A stretch of 64,000 bases of DNA from Glutamicibacter uratoxydans (GTDB taxonomy: Bacteria > Actinomycetota > Actinomycetes > Actinomycetales > Micrococcaceae). The translations under genes were made by a program, and so were the position numbers. Of the stretch, positions 17,704 to 30,300 are shown in pieces (position 1 is the stretch's first letter; each line of letters starts with the position of its first letter). The stretch spans positions 25,423-89,422 of the forward strand of contig NZ_BJNY01000016.1 of NCBI RefSeq assembly GCF_006539925.1, in the 5' to 3' direction. Under the pieces are notes generated by a model. That model was given only the letters and a program-made list of their open reading frames with translations. It ran no database searches and was not told the DNA's origin.

Positions 17704-20700
17704 ATGTCCACCGATTCCTCATTTGGCCTCATGCGCATTAACCTTGCCACCGCGGACGAAATCCGCGCGTGGAGCTACGGCGAGGTTAAGAAGCCTGAAA
17801 CCATCAACTACCGCACCCTGAAGCCGGAGAAGGACGGTCTTTTCTGCGAAAAGATTTTCGGCCCTTCCCGCGACTGGGAATGCTACTGCGGCAAGTACAA
17901 GCGCGTGCGCTTCAAGGGCATCATCTGCGAACGCTGCGGCGTTGAGGTGACCCGTGCCAACGTGCGCCGCGAGCGCATGGGCCACATCGAGCTTGCAGCT
18001 CCTGTGACCCACATCTGGTACTTCAAGGGCGTTCCTTCGCGCTTGGGCTACCTGCTGGACCTGGCTCCGAAGGACCTTGAAAAGGTCATCTACTTCGCCG
18101 CCTACATGATCACCTCCGTGAACGAGGACCGCCGCCACGCAGAAATGCCAAACCTGCAGGCACAGCACGATCTTGAGCTGCGCCAGTTGGCTACCAACGC
18201 CGAAGCCGACAAGAAGGCTGTTGCAGCCGACCTGGAAGCAGAGCTGGAGCGCATGGAAGCAGACGGCGCCAAGAACGCCGAGCTGAACAAGGCCCGCACC
18301 CTGGCCGAGAAGACTGTTCTGCAGATCGACAAGCGCGCCAAGGCCGAGGCCGAGCGCCTGCGCGCGGTCTGGGAGCGCTTCAAGGGCCTGAAGGTTGCAG
18401 ACCTCGAAGGCGACGAAGGCCTTTACCGCACCATGCGCGAGAAGTACGGACTGTACTTCGAAGGCTCCATGGGTGCAGAAGCCATCCAGAAGCGCCTGGA
18501 GAACTTCGACCTTGCCGGTGAAGCCGAAGAGCTCAAGCAGATCATCGACAACGGCAAGGGCCAGAAGAAGGCTCGCGCCCTCAAGCGCCTGAAGGTCGTC
18601 AACGCATTCCTGGCCAATGGCAACTCGCCAAAGGGCATGGTGCTCGACGCCGTTCCAGTGATCCCGCCGGAACTGCGTCCAATGGTTCAGCTCGACGGCG
18701 GCCGCTTCGCCACCTCGGACCTGAACGACCTGTACCGCCGCGTGATTAACCGCAACAACCGCCTCAAGCGCCTGCTTGACCTCGGTGCGCCTGAGATCAT
18801 CGTGAACAACGAAAAGCGCATGCTGCAGGAAGCTGTTGACTCGCTGTTCGACAACGGCCGCCGCGGCCGTCCGGTCACCGGTCCGGGCAACCGTCCGCTG
18901 AAGTCCCTGAGCGACATGCTCAAGGGCAAGCAGGGTCGTTTCCGTCAGAACCTGCTCGGCAAGCGCGTTGACTACTCGGGCCGTTCGGTTATCGTGGTCG
19001 GCCCGCAGCTGAAGCTGCACCAGTGCGGTCTGCCTAAGCAGATGGCTCTGGAGCTCTTCAAGCCGTTCGTGATGAAGCGCCTGGTTGACCTCAACCACGC
19101 ACAGAACATCAAGAGCGCAAAGCGCATGGTCGAGCGCTACCGCCCACAGGTGTGGGATGTTCTCGAAGAGATCATCACCGAGCACCCAGTACTCCTGAAC
19201 CGTGCACCAACCCTGCACCGTTTGGGCATCCAGGCCTTCGAACCACAGCTGATTGAAGGCAAGGCCCTGCAGCTGCACCCTCTGGTGTGTGGCGCGTTCA
19301 ACGCTGACTTCGACGGCGACCAGATGGCAGTGCACCTGCCGCTGAGCCCAGAAGCCCAGGCTGAAGCACGCATCCTGATGCTGTCCTCGCACAACATCTT
19401 GAAGCCTTCGGATGGCCGTCCGGTAGCCCTGCCTTCGCAGGATATGATCATCGGTCTGCACCACCTGACCACCAAGCGCGAAGACGAGACCGGCGCAGGC
19501 CGCGTGTTCACCTCGGTATCTGAAGCCATCATGGCCAAGGACCGCGGCGAGCTGCACCTGAACGCTCCGATCAAGATCCGCGTAGAGAACTTCGTGCCTT
19601 CCGCCGAGCAGCCAGCCCCTGAGGGCTGGGAGCCAGGCACCCCGGCACTGCTGGAGACCTCCCTGGGTCAGGTGCTGTTCAACGACACCCTGCCTGAGGA
19701 CTACCCATGGGTGGCTCGCGTGGCAGGCAAGGATGCACTCTCGGAGATCGTCAACGATCTGGCAGAGCGCTACCCGAAGGTCATTGCAGCAGCAACCCTC
19801 GACAACCTGAAGGATGCCGGTTTCCACTGGGCAACCCGCTCGGGCGTCACCGTGGCGATCTCGGACATCACCTCGAACATGAACAAGGCGCAGATCCTTG
19901 AGCCATACGAGGAACGTGCCCGCAAGGTGCAGGCAGCCTACGACAAGGGTCTGATTGCAGACACCGAGCGCCGCCAAGACCTGATCGACATCTGGACCAA
20001 GGCTACCGACGAGGTTGCCGAGGCGATGAAGAACGGCATGGAAGAGCTGAACACCATTAACCGAATGGTGACCTCCAAGGCTCGTGGTAACTGGCTGCAG
20101 CTGCGCCAGATCGCCGGTATCCGTGGCCTGGTGTCCAACCCTAAGGGTGAAATTATTCCTCGCCCGATTAAGTCTTCCTACCGTGAAGGCCTGTCGGTTC
20201 TGGAGTACTTCATCGCTACCCACGGTGCTCGTAAGGGCCTGGCCGATACCGCGCTGAAGACCGCTAACTCGGGTTACCTGACCCGTCGTCTGGTGGACGT
20301 TTCGCAGGATGTCATTGTCCGCGAAGAGGACTGCGGTACCAAGCGCGGTTTGACCGTTGCCATTGCAGACACCTCCACCGGTGTTCGCATCAAGCACGAA
20401 ACCGTAGAGAACTCGGCCTACACCCGTACGCTGGCAGCCGACGTCAAGGACGCCGAAGGCAACGTACTGGCAGCAGCCGGTTCCGATGTGGGCGACGTGC
20501 TGATCGACACCCTGTATGACGCAGGCGTCGATGAGATCCGCGTCCGCTCGGTGCTGACCTGCGACTCCGCTGTTGGAACCTGTGCACTGTGCTACGGCCG
20601 TTCGCTGGCTACCGGCAAGACCGTTGACATCGGCGAGGCCGTTGGCATTATCGCCGCACAGTCCATCGGTGAGCCTGGCACCCAGCTGACCATGCGTACC

Positions 20701-21594
20701 TTCCACACCGGTGGTGTTGCATCGGCTGACGATATCACCCAGGGTCTGCCTCGTATTCAGGAATTGTTCGAAGCCCGTACCCCTAAGGGTGTGGCTCCGA
20801 TGTCCGAGGTCACCGGTCGCGTGTCGATCGAGGACGACGAGAAGCAGCTGCGTGTAGTTGTCACCCCGGACAACGGCGACGAGAAGCAGGCCTACCCGGT
20901 TCTGCGCCGCGCCCGCCTGCTGGTGGAAGAGGGCCAGTCCATCGTGGCTGGTACCCAGCTGACCAGCGGTACCCTGGATCCAAAGCAGGTACTGCGAGTT
21001 CTGGGCCCACGTGAGGCTCAGAAGTTCCTGGTCCGCGAGGTTCAGGACGTGTACCAGTCCCAGGGTGTAGGCATCCACGATAAGCACGTGGAAGTCATCG
21101 TCCGCCAGATGCTGCGTCGCGTCACCGTGATCGAGTCCGGCGAAACCGAACTGCTGCCAGGTGAGCTGGCAGACCGTTCGCGCTTCACCGCGGCGAACCG
21201 CAAGGCTGTTGCAGAGGGCAAGCGCCCAGCTGCAGGTCGTGACGAGATGATGGGTATTACCAAGGCATCGCTGGCCACCGACTCGTGGCTGTCGGCTGCT
21301 TCCTTCCAGGAAACCACCCGCGTCCTGACTCAGGCTGCGATGGAGGGCAAGGAAGATCCGCTGCGCGGTCTGAAGGAGAACGTCATCATCGGTAAGCTGA
21401 TCCCGGCCGGTACCGGCCTGGACCGCTACACCCAGGTTGACGTCGAGCCAACCGATGAAGCAAAGGCAACTTTGTTCACCGGCACCTCGGCCTTCTCCTC
21501 GGGTCTCTACGACGATGCACTGGACGGCGGCCTGTCGCCTGAGTTCCGTGCCATCTCGATGGACGACTACGACCACGGCTCGGACTTCCGCTAA
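17704..21594 (+). CDS. rpoC: DNA-directed RNA polymerase subunit beta'
   Basis: A 1296-residue subunit holding the catalytic magnesium. The N-terminal zinc ribbon is [14 protein letters not shown] then ICERCGVEV. The active site [16 protein letters not shown] is intact. The second zinc site is visible as the Cys cluster [24 protein letters not shown]. The trigger loop region [20 protein letters not shown] and a long charged coiled-coil insertion (about residues 150-230), usual in actinobacteria, are present. GAGAAAAGGA precedes the ATG. It is co-transcribed with rpoB and ends at a strong terminator. Confidence 0.99.
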   Translation: MSTDSSFGLMRINLATADEIRAWSYGEVKKPETINYRTLKPEKDGLFCEKIFGPSRDWECYCGKYKRVRFKGIICERCGVEVTRANVRRERMGHIELAAPVTHIWYFKGVPSRLGYLLDLAPKDLEKVIYFAAYMITSVNEDRRHAEMPNLQAQHDLELRQLATNAEADKKAVAADLEAELERMEADGAKNAELNKARTLAEKTVLQIDKRAKAEAERLRAVWERFKGLKVADLEGDEGLYRTMREKYGLYFEGSMGAEAIQKRLENFDLAGEAEELKQIIDNGKGQKKARALKRLKVVNAFLANGNSPKGMVLDAVPVIPPELRPMVQLDGGRFATSDLNDLYRRVINRNNRLKRLLDLGAPEIIVNNEKRMLQEAVDSLFDNGRRGRPVTGPGNRPLKSLSDMLKGKQGRFRQNLLGKRVDYSGRSVIVVGPQLKLHQCGLPKQMALELFKPFVMKRLVDLNHAQNIKSAKRMVERYRPQVWDVLEEIITEHPVLLNRAPTLHRLGIQAFEPQLIEGKALQLHPLVCGAFNADFDGDQMAVHLPLSPEAQAEARILMLSSHNILKPSDGRPVALPSQDMIIGLHHLTTKREDETGAGRVFTSVSEAIMAKDRGELHLNAPIKIRVENFVPSAEQPAPEGWEPGTPALLETSLGQVLFNDTLPEDYPWVARVAGKDALSEIVNDLAERYPKVIAAATLDNLKDAGFHWATRSGVTVAISDITSNMNKAQILEPYEERARKVQAAYDKGLIADTERRQDLIDIWTKATDEVAEAMKNGMEELNTINRMVTSKARGNWLQLRQIAGIRGLVSNPKGEIIPRPIKSSYREGLSVLEYFIATHGARKGLADTALKTANSGYLTRRLVDVSQDVIVREEDCGTKRGLTVAIADTSTGVRIKHETVENSAYTRTLAADVKDAEGNVLAAAGSDVGDVLIDTLYDAGVDEIRVRSVLTCDSAVGTCALCYGRSLATGKTVDIGEAVGIIAAQSIGEPGTQLTMRTFHTGGVASADDITQGLPRIQELFEARTPKGVAPMSEVTGRVSIEDDEKQLRVVVTPDNGDEKQAYPVLRRARLLVEEGQSIVAGTQLTSGTLDPKQVLRVLGPREAQKFLVREVQDVYQSQGVGIHDKHVEVIVRQMLRRVTVIESGETELLPGELADRSRFTAANRKAVAEGKRPAAGRDEMMGITKASLATDSWLSAASFQETTRVLTQAAMEGKEDPLRGLKENVIIGKLIPAGTGLDRYTQVDVEPTDEAKATLFTGTSAFSSGLYDDALDGGLSPEFRAISMDDYDHGSDFR

Positions 21595-21626
21595 ACCGGA
21601 AGGCCCTAGCTTCGGTTAGAACGTAG

Positions 21627-21673
21627 AGCGCCCGCCGGCACCAGCAATGGTGTCGGCGGGCGCTTTGCCTTTT
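21627..21673 (+). terminator. Intrinsic terminator of rpoBC
   Basis: AGCGCCCGCCGGCACCA pairs with TGGTGTCGGCGGGCGCT around GCAA, followed by TTTGCCTTTT. Confidence 0.92.
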
Positions 21674-21684
21674 GGGGTAGCTGG

Positions 21685-22146
21685 CTAATCCTCGTCAGCT
21701 GCCGCGGGCCGCTTCTTTTGCGGATCCGGCAGCTTTGCCAGCAATAGGTACAGCGGGATCATCACCGCATGGGAGAACAAGGCGGCAATCATGCTTAGTT
21801 TCCACGAGACGAAGAACCCGGAATAGCACAATGCCATGACGCCCAGGGATGCAGTGTAGGAAGCAGCTTCGATGGTGAATTTTCCTGCGCTTGAGTGCTT
21901 CTTGAGTTTCGCCTCGACAATTTCGGTCACGATGAACGTTGCGACTAAACTGCCGGCAGCCCAGGGGATCAGCCACGCGCCCAGAGAATCCCTGACTGCT
22001 TCTGAACCGAAAATCCAGATCGTTGTGCCGATTCCTGCCACCAGCGGAAGACTGATGAGAAGCAGGATGACCAACAGCAATAGTACGACGATTATGACAC
22101 TTCCCGCCGTGGAGAAGATTCCGTCTTTGCCTTGTTTTTCACCCAC
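21685..22146 (-). CDS. Small polytopic membrane protein, unknown function
   Basis: A 153-residue protein with four hydrophobic segments: about 13-45, 58-74, 89-112 and 117-135. The C-terminus is charged (PDPQKKRPAAADED). I do not recognise a family. Start is GTG 22146 with GGAAGGA upstream, which makes it a credible gene. It converges on rpoC, with only the terminator between them. No neighbour suggests a role. Confidence 0.7.
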   Translation of the reverse strand: MGEKQGKDGIFSTAGSVIIVVLLLLVILLLISLPLVAGIGTTIWIFGSEAVRDSLGAWLIPWAAGSLVATFIVTEIVEAKLKKHSSAGKFTIEAASYTASLGVMALCYSGFFVSWKLSMIAALFSHAVMIPLYLLLAKLPDPQKKRPAAADED

Positions 22147-22707
22147 AGGTGATCCTTCCCGAAAGACTGTTTCTATACAGCCTAACGGATAGAGTTAATC
22201 ACCTCTGGGAAATAGGTCGGTGACAAATCAACCAGCCGGCTACAGCTTTTTGCTCGATGGGGGAGTGGTCGGCAATTAGAGACTCTAGATGTAAAAACAT
22301 CAGGTGATAAAACGACTAATATTCTTGGTTGATGCGCTGCTGTTCAGCTGATGGTCATGCAACTTCGGGTCCGTGTTCAAGATGGGGTGCCACAGTGGTT
22401 TTGTTGTCTTGCCGAGAAGGTGCCAAGCAGTAGTCGCACGGTGCCGTTCGGTGAGATAGCTTACTGTTCGTGGCATGCGCGCTGATTAATGCTAGTCTTA
22501 AAGCAATTGTTTTATGTGTGGCAAAATGGACACGGTCCGGGTTGCGGGTAGGTTGCGCAACGAATGCCACACTTTCGCACGCCTGAAGACATTCAGTCTT
22601 GAGTAGGGCGGTAAAGCAAGCAGTTAGTGCTGCAGCGCAGTGTGGATCCTTTCCGGATTTCGCGGTGTTGCCGCGCCGAAGAACTTAGACAATGGAAGGA
22701 CACGCAA
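22147..22707. other. Intergenic region upstream of rpsL
   Basis: No supported gene or tRNA was found. It must hold the str operon promoter. The best -10-like box is TAGTCT (22493-22498), with GTGGCA (22470-22475) 17 bases upstream; this is a weak call. A small hairpin GATGT-AAAA-ACATC occurs near 22289-22302. Confidence 0.5.
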
Positions 22708-23082
22708 GTGCCTACTATTCAGCAGCTGGTCCGCAAGGGCCGCTCGCCTAAGGTCGTCAAGACCAAGGCCCCTGCCCTGAAGGGCAACCCAATGCGCCGT
22801 GGCGTGTGCACCCGTGTGTACACCACCACCCCTAAGAAGCCAAACTCGGCACTTCGTAAGGTCGCACGTGTGCGCCTTGCTGGTGGCGTTGAGGTTACCG
22901 CTTACATCCCAGGTGTCGGCCACAACCTGCAGGAACACTCCATCGTGCTCGTTCGCGGTGGTCGTGTGAAGGACTTGCCAGGTGTCCGCTACAAGATTGT
23001 TCGTGGTGCTCTGGATACCCAGGGTGTGAAGGATCGTAAGCAGGCTCGTTCCCGCTACGGTGCAAAGAAGGATGGTAAGTAA
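22708..23082 (+). CDS. rpsL: 30S ribosomal protein S12
   Basis: A 124-residue decoding-centre protein. Start is GTG 22708 ([11 protein letters not shown] follows), with GGAAGGA upstream. The longer frame upstream is not used. The streptomycin-linked loop [16 protein letters not shown] and the second loop [10 protein letters not shown] are both wild type in appearance. Its stop overlaps the rpsG start by one base (TAATG), so translation is coupled. Confidence 0.98.
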   Translation: MPTIQQLVRKGRSPKVVKTKAPALKGNPMRRGVCTRVYTTTPKKPNSALRKVARVRLAGGVEVTAYIPGVGHNLQEHSIVLVRGGRVKDLPGVRYKIVRGALDTQGVKDRKQARSRYGAKKDGK

Positions 23083-23552
23083 TGCCTCGTAAGGGTCCGG
23101 CGCCAAAGCGCCCACTAGTTTCTGATCCAGTTTTCGATTCCCCATTGGTCACCCAGCTGATCAACAAGGTACTCGTAGACGGCAAGAAGTCCACTGCAGA
23201 GCGCATTGTTTACGGTGCACTCGAAGGCGCAGCCGCTAAGTCCGGCACCGACGCTGTTTCGACCCTCAAGAAGGCTATGGATAACATCCGCCCTGCCCTT
23301 GAGGTTCGTTCCCGCCGCGTTGGTGGCGCGACCTACCAGGTGCCAGTAGAAGTCAAGCCAGGCCGTGCAACCGCACTGGCTCTGCGCTGGCTCGTTGGCT
23401 ACTCGAAGGCTCGCCGCGAGAAGACCATGATTGAGCGTTTGATGAACGAGATCCTCGATGCATCGAACGGTCTGGGTGCCGCTGTGAAGCGTCGCGAAGA
23501 CACTCACAAGATGGCTGAGTCCAACAAGGCCTTCGCCCACTACCGCTGGTAA
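23082..23552 (+). CDS. rpsG: 30S ribosomal protein S7
   Basis: A 156-residue protein that nucleates the 30S head and contacts tRNA in the E site. It has the typical N-terminus (PRKGPAPKR), [32 protein letters not shown] and the C-terminal [15 protein letters not shown]. The ATG overlaps the rpsL stop. A 12-bp hairpin lies between it and fusA. Confidence 0.98.
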   Translation: MPRKGPAPKRPLVSDPVFDSPLVTQLINKVLVDGKKSTAERIVYGALEGAAAKSGTDAVSTLKKAMDNIRPALEVRSRRVGGATYQVPVEVKPGRATALALRWLVGYSKARREKTMIERLMNEILDASNGLGAAVKRREDTHKMAESNKAFAHYRW

Positions 23553-23563
23553 GAATCGCATGA

Positions 23564-23595
23564 GATTGCTGGGCGTCTACGGGCGCCCAGCAATC
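23564..23595 (+). promoter_or_regulatory. Hairpin between rpsG and fusA
   Basis: GATTGCTGGGCG (23564-23575) pairs perfectly with CGCCCAGCAATC (23584-23595). There is no T-run, so it is more likely a processing, stability or regulatory element than a full terminator. Confidence 0.6.
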
Positions 23596-23621
23596 CCAGC
23601 ACCACCTTTTAGGGAGACAAC

Positions 23622-25736
23622 GTGGCACAGGACGTGCTTACTGACCTGAACAAGGTCCGCAATATCGGCATCATGGCTCACATCGATGCTGGTAAGACCA
23701 CTACTACTGAGCGCATCCTTTTCTACACGGGTGTGAACCACAAGCTCGGTGAGACCCACGACGGTGCTTCGACCACCGACTGGATGGAGCAGGAGAAAGA
23801 GCGCGGTATCACCATTACCTCCGCTGCTGTTACCTGCTTCTGGAACAAGAACCAGATCAACATCATCGACACCCCTGGCCACGTTGACTTCACCGTTGAG
23901 GTGGAGCGCTCGCTGCGCGTGCTCGATGGCGCCGTAGCAGTATTCGACGGCAAGGAAGGCGTTGAGCCTCAGTCTGAGACCGTTTGGCGCCAGGCTGACA
24001 AGTACAACGTTCCACGCATCTGCTTCGTCAACAAGATGGACAAGCTGGGCGCTGACTTCTACTTCACCGTAGACACCATCATCAAGCGCCTGGGTGCCAA
24101 GCCGCTGGTTATGCAGCTGCCAATCGGCTCCGAGTCCGACTTCATCGGCGTTGTGGATCTGCTGAGCATGAAGGCATTCGTTTGGGAAGGCGACGCCAAG
24201 GGCGACGTTTCCCTGGGTGCTGCTTACGAGACCCGCGAAATTCCTGCAGACCTGCAGGAAAAAGCTGAAGAGTACCGCGCCAAGCTGATCGAAGACGTCG
24301 CTGAGTCGTCCGAAGAGCTCATGGAGAAGTACCTCGAAGGCGAAGAGATCTCCCTTCAGGAGCTCAAGGCCGGCATCCGCAAGATGACCGTGAACTCGGA
24401 AGCCTACCCAGTATTCTGTGGTTCGGCCTTCAAGAACCGCGGCGTACAGCCAATGCTGGATGCAGTGATCGACTTCCTGCCATCCCCACTCGACGTGGGC
24501 GCAATGGTCGGCCACGATCCAAAGGACGAAAGCATCGAACTGGTGCGCGAGCCTTCCGAGGATGCACCATTCTCGGCACTTGCGTTCAAGATCGCAGCCC
24601 ACCCATTCTTTGGCCAGCTGAACTTCATCCGCGTTTACTCCGGCAAGGTAGAGTCCGGCGCACAGCTGCTGAACTCCACCAAGCAGAAGAAGGAGCGCGT
24701 TGGCAAGCTCTTCCAGATGCACTCCAACAAGGAGAATCCGGTAGACGAGATCCACGCAGGCCACATCTACGCTGTGATCGGCCTGAAGGACACCACCACC
24801 GGTGACACCCTGTGCGATCCAGCCAACCCAATCGTTCTTGAGTCGATGACCTTCCCGGATCCAGTGATCTTCGTGGCCATCGAACCAAAGACCAAGGGTG
24901 ACCAGGAGAAGCTGTCGACCGCTATCCAGAAGCTGTCCGCAGAAGATCCAACCTTCACCGTGTCCCTGAACGAAGACACCGGCCAGACCGAAATCGGCGG
25001 CATGGGCGAACTTCACCTGGACATCCTGGTGGACCGCATGAAGCGCGAATTCCGCGTGGAAGCAAACGTTGGTAAGCCACAGGTTGCATACCGCGAAACC
25101 ATCAAGAAGGCTGTGGAGAAGGTCGACTTCACCCACAAGAAGCAGACCGGTGGTTCGGGCCAGTTCGCAAAGGTCCAGGTTACTTTCGAGCCTCTGGAAG
25201 TTGTGGACGGCGTAACCTACGAGTTCAAGAACGCTGTTACCGGCGGTCGTGTTCCTCGTGAATACATCCCATCTGTTGACGCAGGTATCCAGGACGCAAT
25301 GCAGTACGGTATCCTCGCAGGCTACCCACTGGTTGGCGTCAAGGCTACCCTCATCGATGGCGCTTACCACGACGTCGACTCCTCGGAAATGGCCTTCAAG
25401 ATCGCTGGCTCCCAGGTATTCAAGGAAGGCGCACGCCGCGCTAACCCTGTTCTGCTTGAACCACTGATGGCCGTTGAAGTTCGTACCCCGGAAGAGTACA
25501 TGGGCGACGTTATCGGCGACCTGAACTCCCGTCGTGGTTCGATCCAGGAGATGTCCGACGCTGCTGGCGTCAAGGTCATCCGCGCTGGCGTGCCGCTGTC
25601 CGAGATGTTCGGCTACATCGGCGACCTGCGTTCGAAGACCCAGGGTCGTGCAGTTTACTCGATGACCTTCGACAGCTACGCTGAGGTCCCGAAGGCAGTT
25701 GCCGACGAGATCATCCAGAAGTCCCGCGGCGAGTAA
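23622..25736 (+). CDS. fusA: Elongation factor G
   Basis: A 704-residue GTPase that drives translocation. The G1 motif [12 protein letters not shown], the G2 region [10 protein letters not shown]3 DTPGHVDF and G4 NKMDKLGAD are all intact. Domain IV begins near [14 protein letters not shown], and the C-terminal domain V has the [14 protein letters not shown] stretch [11 protein letters not shown]. Start is GTG 23622 after AGGGAGA. It lies in the str operon between rpsG and tuf. Confidence 0.99.
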   Translation: MAQDVLTDLNKVRNIGIMAHIDAGKTTTTERILFYTGVNHKLGETHDGASTTDWMEQEKERGITITSAAVTCFWNKNQINIIDTPGHVDFTVEVERSLRVLDGAVAVFDGKEGVEPQSETVWRQADKYNVPRICFVNKMDKLGADFYFTVDTIIKRLGAKPLVMQLPIGSESDFIGVVDLLSMKAFVWEGDAKGDVSLGAAYETREIPADLQEKAEEYRAKLIEDVAESSEELMEKYLEGEEISLQELKAGIRKMTVNSEAYPVFCGSAFKNRGVQPMLDAVIDFLPSPLDVGAMVGHDPKDESIELVREPSEDAPFSALAFKIAAHPFFGQLNFIRVYSGKVESGAQLLNSTKQKKERVGKLFQMHSNKENPVDEIHAGHIYAVIGLKDTTTGDTLCDPANPIVLESMTFPDPVIFVAIEPKTKGDQEKLSTAIQKLSAEDPTFTVSLNEDTGQTEIGGMGELHLDILVDRMKREFRVEANVGKPQVAYRETIKKAVEKVDFTHKKQTGGSGQFAKVQVTFEPLEVVDGVTYEFKNAVTGGRVPREYIPSVDAGIQDAMQYGILAGYPLVGVKATLIDGAYHDVDSSEMAFKIAGSQVFKEGARRANPVLLEPLMAVEVRTPEEYMGDVIGDLNSRRGSIQEMSDAAGVKVIRAGVPLSEMFGYIGDLRSKTQGRAVYSMTFDSYAEVPKAVADEIIQKSRGE

Positions 25737-25754
25737 TCGTCCCGGAACAAAAAC

Positions 25755-25836
25755 TTGGCCGTGACCCCCGTAGCGGGGAAGTGGCCGATCGCGAGGCCGG
25801 CGGATAACACTTGAAGCCGGCCTCGCAAACGGCCAA
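25755..25836 (+). promoter_or_regulatory. Three-way junction RNA element between fusA and tuf
   Basis: Outer stem TTGGCCG (25755-25761) with CGGCCAA (25830-25836). Inside it are a small hairpin CCCCG-TAG-CGGGG (25766-25778) and an 11-bp hairpin GCGAGGCCGGC (25791-25801) with GCCGGCCTCGC (25816-25826). It ends 140 bases before tuf. It may separate fusA and tuf expression. Confidence 0.55.
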
Positions 25837-25878
25837 CGAGGGATTTGCATCACATGCAGGGCCCGCAGAGGACCGAAA

Positions 25879-25909
25879 TTTCCATATTTATCCACGCCCC
25901 CAGTAGACT
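25879..25909 (+). promoter_or_regulatory. Candidate tuf promoter
   Basis: TAGACT at 25904-25909 is a good actinobacterial -10 box. The -35 is poor (TTTCCA at 25879, spacing 19). The leader would be about 60 bases. Confidence 0.4.
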
Positions 25910-25976
25910 AAGTTCAGTTCGTTTGCGAACCGCGCAGACGAAAAATGTCTTCTGTAAATGTTTCTAGGAGGAACTT

Positions 25977-27167
25977 GTGGCAAAGGCAAAGTTCGAGCGC
26001 AGCAAGCCGCACGTTAACATCGGTACCATCGGTCACGTTGACCACGGTAAGACCACTCTGACTGCAGCTATCTCCAAGGTTCTGGCTGACAAGTACCCAG
26101 ACCTGAACGAGAAGCGCGACTTCGCTAACATCGACTCGGCTCCGGAAGAGCGCCAGCGCGGTATTACCATCAACATCTCGCACATCGAGTACCAGACCGA
26201 GAAGCGTCACTACGCACACGTTGATGCTCCAGGCCACGCTGACTATGTCAAGAACATGATCACCGGTGCTGCTCAGATGGACGGCGCTATCCTGGTTGTT
26301 GCCGCAACCGATGGCCCAATGGCTCAGACCCGCGAGCACGTTCTGCTGGCCCGCCAGGTTGGTGTTCCAACCCTGATGGTCGCACTGAACAAGTCCGACA
26401 TGGTTGACGACGAAGAGCTGCTCGAGCTCGTGGAGATGGAAGTTCGCGAACTTCTGTCCTCCCAGGGCTTCGATGGCGACGACGCACCAGTCATCCACGT
26501 TTCGGCTCTGAAGGCTCTGGAAGGCGATCCAGCTTGGGTTGCTAAGATCGAGGAACTGATGGACGCTGCTGACAGCTTCATCCCAGATCCAGTTCGCGAT
26601 CGCGACAAGCCATTCCTGATGCCAATCGAGGACGTCTTCACCATCACCGGCCGCGGTACCGTTGTTACCGGTCGCGCCGAGCGTGGCACCCTGGCGATCA
26701 ACTCGGAAGTTGAAATCGTTGGCATCCGCCCAATCCAGAAGACCACCGTTACCGGTATCGAGATGTTCCACAAGCAGCTCGACGAAGCATGGGCAGGCGA
26801 GAACTGTGGTCTGCTGCTTCGCGGTCTGAAGCGCGACGACGTTGAGCGTGGCCAGGTTGTTGTAGCCCCAGGCTCCATCACCCCACACACCAACTTCGAT
26901 GCAAACGTCTACATCCTGTCGAAGGACGAAGGCGGACGTCACAACCCGTTCTACTCGAACTACCGTCCGCAGTTCTACTTCCGCACCACCGACGTTACCG
27001 GCGTTATCACCCTCCCAGAGGGCACCGAAATGGTTATGCCAGGCGACAACACCGAAATGTCGGTTGAGCTGATCCAGCCAATCGCTATGGAAGAGGGCCT
27101 CGGCTTTGCTATCCGCGAAGGCGGCCGCACCGTTGGTTCGGGCAAGGTCACCGCAATCACCAAGTAG
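25977..27167 (+). CDS. tuf: Elongation factor Tu
   Basis: A 396-residue GTPase that delivers aminoacyl-t[41 protein letters not shown] and NKSDMVDD are the G motifs. Domain 2 has [14 protein letters not shown]. Domain 3 ends with the expected [14 protein letters not shown]. Start is GTG 25977 with TAGGAGGAA upstream. Proline codons are mostly CCA, as in the other highly expressed genes here. A strong terminator follows, so this ends the str operon. Confidence 0.99.
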   Translation: MAKAKFERSKPHVNIGTIGHVDHGKTTLTAAISKVLADKYPDLNEKRDFANIDSAPEERQRGITINISHIEYQTEKRHYAHVDAPGHADYVKNMITGAAQMDGAILVVAATDGPMAQTREHVLLARQVGVPTLMVALNKSDMVDDEELLELVEMEVRELLSSQGFDGDDAPVIHVSALKALEGDPAWVAKIEELMDAADSFIPDPVRDRDKPFLMPIEDVFTITGRGTVVTGRAERGTLAINSEVEIVGIRPIQKTTVTGIEMFHKQLDEAWAGENCGLLLRGLKRDDVERGQVVVAPGSITPHTNFDANVYILSKDEGGRHNPFYSNYRPQFYFRTTDVTGVITLPEGTEMVMPGDNTEMSVELIQPIAMEEGLGFAIREGGRTVGSGKVTAITK

Positions 27168-27203
27168 TCATTACTTGATGATGTAGATCTTTACTGATCT
27201 TCT

Positions 27204-27246
27204 AAAGAACCCCGCTTGCCTCCTTGTGAGGCAAGCGGGGTTCTTT
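27204..27246 (+). terminator. Intrinsic terminator of tuf
   Basis: AAAGAACCCCGCTTGCCTC (27204-27222) pairs fully with the mirror sequence 27228-27246 around CTTGT; the 3' arm ends in TTCTTT. Confidence 0.95.
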
Positions 27247-27354
27247 GATTTAAGCCGCGTTCAAAGTGGAGAGTATTTCAACAAGGTGGTCTAATTGATG
27301 GTAGTCGAGTAAGTATTCGGCTAATATTACTCGCTTCGCTTAAGGGGAAAGCCG

Positions 27355-30300
27355 ATGCTCGGTGTTGTGATCTTCCTGGTCTTCATGGCGATCAGCTTTT
27401 TCATCGGCTACAAGGTCGGCGGTCGGAAGGTGCCGGTCGACGCGCAGCCGATGCAGGAAGCCCGCGCTGAAGCCTGGCGCCAAGGCTACGACGCGGCCAT
27501 CGCCTACATGAGCGAGCGGCGCCCCGGACAGCCGAACGCCCCTCCGGCAAACGAAGGAACCACCCTGAAGGATCAGTGGGTCGGTACTTCTAATGGCCTG
27601 TCCAACAGCCAAGCGCCGGTTCAACCTGTTGTCCCCGAACATCCAGGCTATGCGCAATCAGCCGCTGCGTCTGCTGCAGCGAACCCTGCATTGCAGCGCA
27701 CCCCGGTCATTCAGCGGGTTCCAGCTTCAGCGCAGAAGATGGTTGCTCCCGTGAAGGTGCTGAGCAAACGCGAACGCGAACTGCGCAACATCAACATCAC
27801 TCTGTATGTGGCAGCCCTGCTGATCGTCGCCGCAGGTGCACTGTTCCTGAGTTTCGCACTCCCGCCGCTGGCCAAAGTCGTCGGCTTGTTTGTCCTCGCC
27901 GCAGCGTTCTATGCCGGCGGCCTGATCGTCCACGCCACCAAAAAGTCCTTGCGTCCGGCGGCGGCTGCCTTCGCCGGCACGGGACTGGCCCTGCTGCCGC
28001 TGAGCGCCATCGCCACCTACAACACCGTGGCACTGAGCGGCCCCAGCGTGTGGCTGATCTTCTCCGTCATCGGAACCGTTGCCGTCGGTTTTGCCACCAT
28101 CCGCCTCCGTTCAAGGGTCCTGGCGTGGGTTGCCGTGCTGATACTGGTCAGCACCGCCATGGCCGCCGCGGCCACGTTGCAGCGAGGCGTGTTCTACTAC
28201 CTGCTCCTGATGCTGGTGCTCTCGATCCTGTTGATGCTTGCAGCTACCCGAAGCAAAGCCGTGCGGGGCTCGCTCTTCTTCGAAGCCACCAGCGCCACCG
28301 CGCAGCTGCTGCCGCTGCTGGTCGCCGCTCTGGGTGCCGTGCTGTTCACCGAACTGAGCGATTCCCAGATCCTCTGGGCAGGTTTCCTGCTCACCGTACA
28401 GCTGCTGCTGTCGGTCAAGCTCTTCGACAACCTGCGGGCCTATCGATTCTTCGGGGCGCGGGCCGCCGCGATGGTCACGCTGGTCAGCGCCTGCAGCGTG
28501 CTGGGACTGCGTTCCTCGGCCGCCGCCGTGGTGCTGGCTTTGGCCTTGGGCATCCAGGGTGTGCTGGTCCTGGTGTATTCGAGTTCCTACCGCAAGCTGC
28601 TGAAGATTTCGGCATCGCTGTGGCGGGCCGAACGTGCGGTGCTGTGGGCACTGGTCCTGCTGGCCACGGCGATGGCCTATGTTCTCGAACCAACCGGGAC
28701 CGGCCTTGCCTGGATCAGCTTTGCGGCGGTGCCGGTGCTGATGCTGATGAGTGTGTCGGCGCTGATGCGCAACGCGAAGATCGAAGCTGCCGCTTTGCTG
28801 CTGCTCGCCCTGTCTCCGATTGGCGTTGCCGTGATGAACCCGCAGCGCCCGCTGGTTTCGCTCCTGCTGGCATTCGTTCTGTTCCTTGCCCTGCAGCGCA
28901 GGGCCCAGGGCCACACCAAGCTTGCCTACGCTCTGGCGAGCTGGGGGAGCAGCCTGGTGTTCGGCTTTTTCGCCGCCAGAGCACTGCTGCGCTACACCGT
29001 GGACACGGAACTGGTCACCAACCTCTCCAGCACCCTGGCTCTGGCGAGCACGCTTGGCGTGTGGGCCGCCGCTTTCGCCTGGTGGATCCTTGACATTGCC
29101 CGGCCAAACGGAACTGGCGGGACTGGTGTCCAGGGCGGCTGGGCCGCCGCAGGGGCAAGGCTGCCGCGCATCGCTGGCTCGGCGCTCGTGGTGCTGATCA
29201 GCCTGGTGCTGCTGCGAACACATGTCAGCTCGCCGTACCATGACAGCTCCGTAGCAGGCATCATCGATTCGGCTTGGTATACTGCCGGCCTGGTGCTCTT
29301 CACCCTGTTGGTCATCGCCAGCGCCGTCAAGTACACCGCGGCTGCCTCATACGGTAGCCGCCTGGGTGCAGCTATCCGTATGGTGGCGGGCCTCGGCCTG
29401 TTGGCCGGCTATGGGCTCAGCTTCCTGCCTCAGTGGTGGCCGGTGGCCGAACTTGTCGCGCTGCTGCTGCTTGGCTATTTCCTGCGCGAGTCCAGAAAAG
29501 CGGGCGAGCAAGGATGGAAGATTGCCTATGCCGCCTGCGCGCAGCTCGTCTTCTCCAGCGCCATCTACTGGTTTGTGGACCGCATGCACTTCGACGTGCA
29601 CGGCAAGTTCGCCTTCTTCCTCCTGTCCCTGGCTGTCCCGCAGCTGCTCCGCCTGGCCGCCAGCTGGCGAGCCGGTACGGGGCTTCGCGCGGAACTGCGG
29701 GTGATCGCGATCGCCATGCTCGTGTTCCTGCCGGCGTCAATCGTGGGGTACGCGGCAACCGCGTTCATGGTCGACAGGGGAGTGCTGCTGCTTTCCGCAA
29801 TGCTGCTGGGCATCTACGGCGCCGCGGCCTTCGCTGCTGACCGCGAACTGCGCCAGGCCCGCCAGTTCTACCTTTGCGCCCCCGTGGTTGCCCTGACTGC
29901 ACTGGCCCAGGTTCCTGCCTGGCACTTTGCCGACCAGACCGGATGGATCAGGACCGCCTGGTGGACGGAAAACACCGCCATGGCTCTGCTGTTGCTGATT
30001 GCAGTGCTTGGACTGGCTGCCGAATGGCTGCAGCGTGCTGTCGGTTCACTGACCTATGCCACCGGGCTGGCGATGTTCCTTCCGCTGGGGATGGTTCTGG
30101 CTTGGGATCCATACGCGGGCTGGGTGGTGGCAGCATTGCTGGCGGCGGCGGTGTTCTTTGCCGCCATGGTGCACACCCGAAAGGTTGCATGGTTCGCCAT
30201 CGCAGTCCCGCTGTTCCTCTTTGTAGGGCTGAGGAGCTGGGTGGACCTGTGGCGCTCCGAGCAGCTCTACTACGCCTCGGGCAGCATCGACACCGCCTGG

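Noticed and set aside
17719..21576. A 1285-codon open frame opposite rpoC
   Set aside because: Same reason: it is the complement of a strongly biased gene and shows no protein-like motifs.
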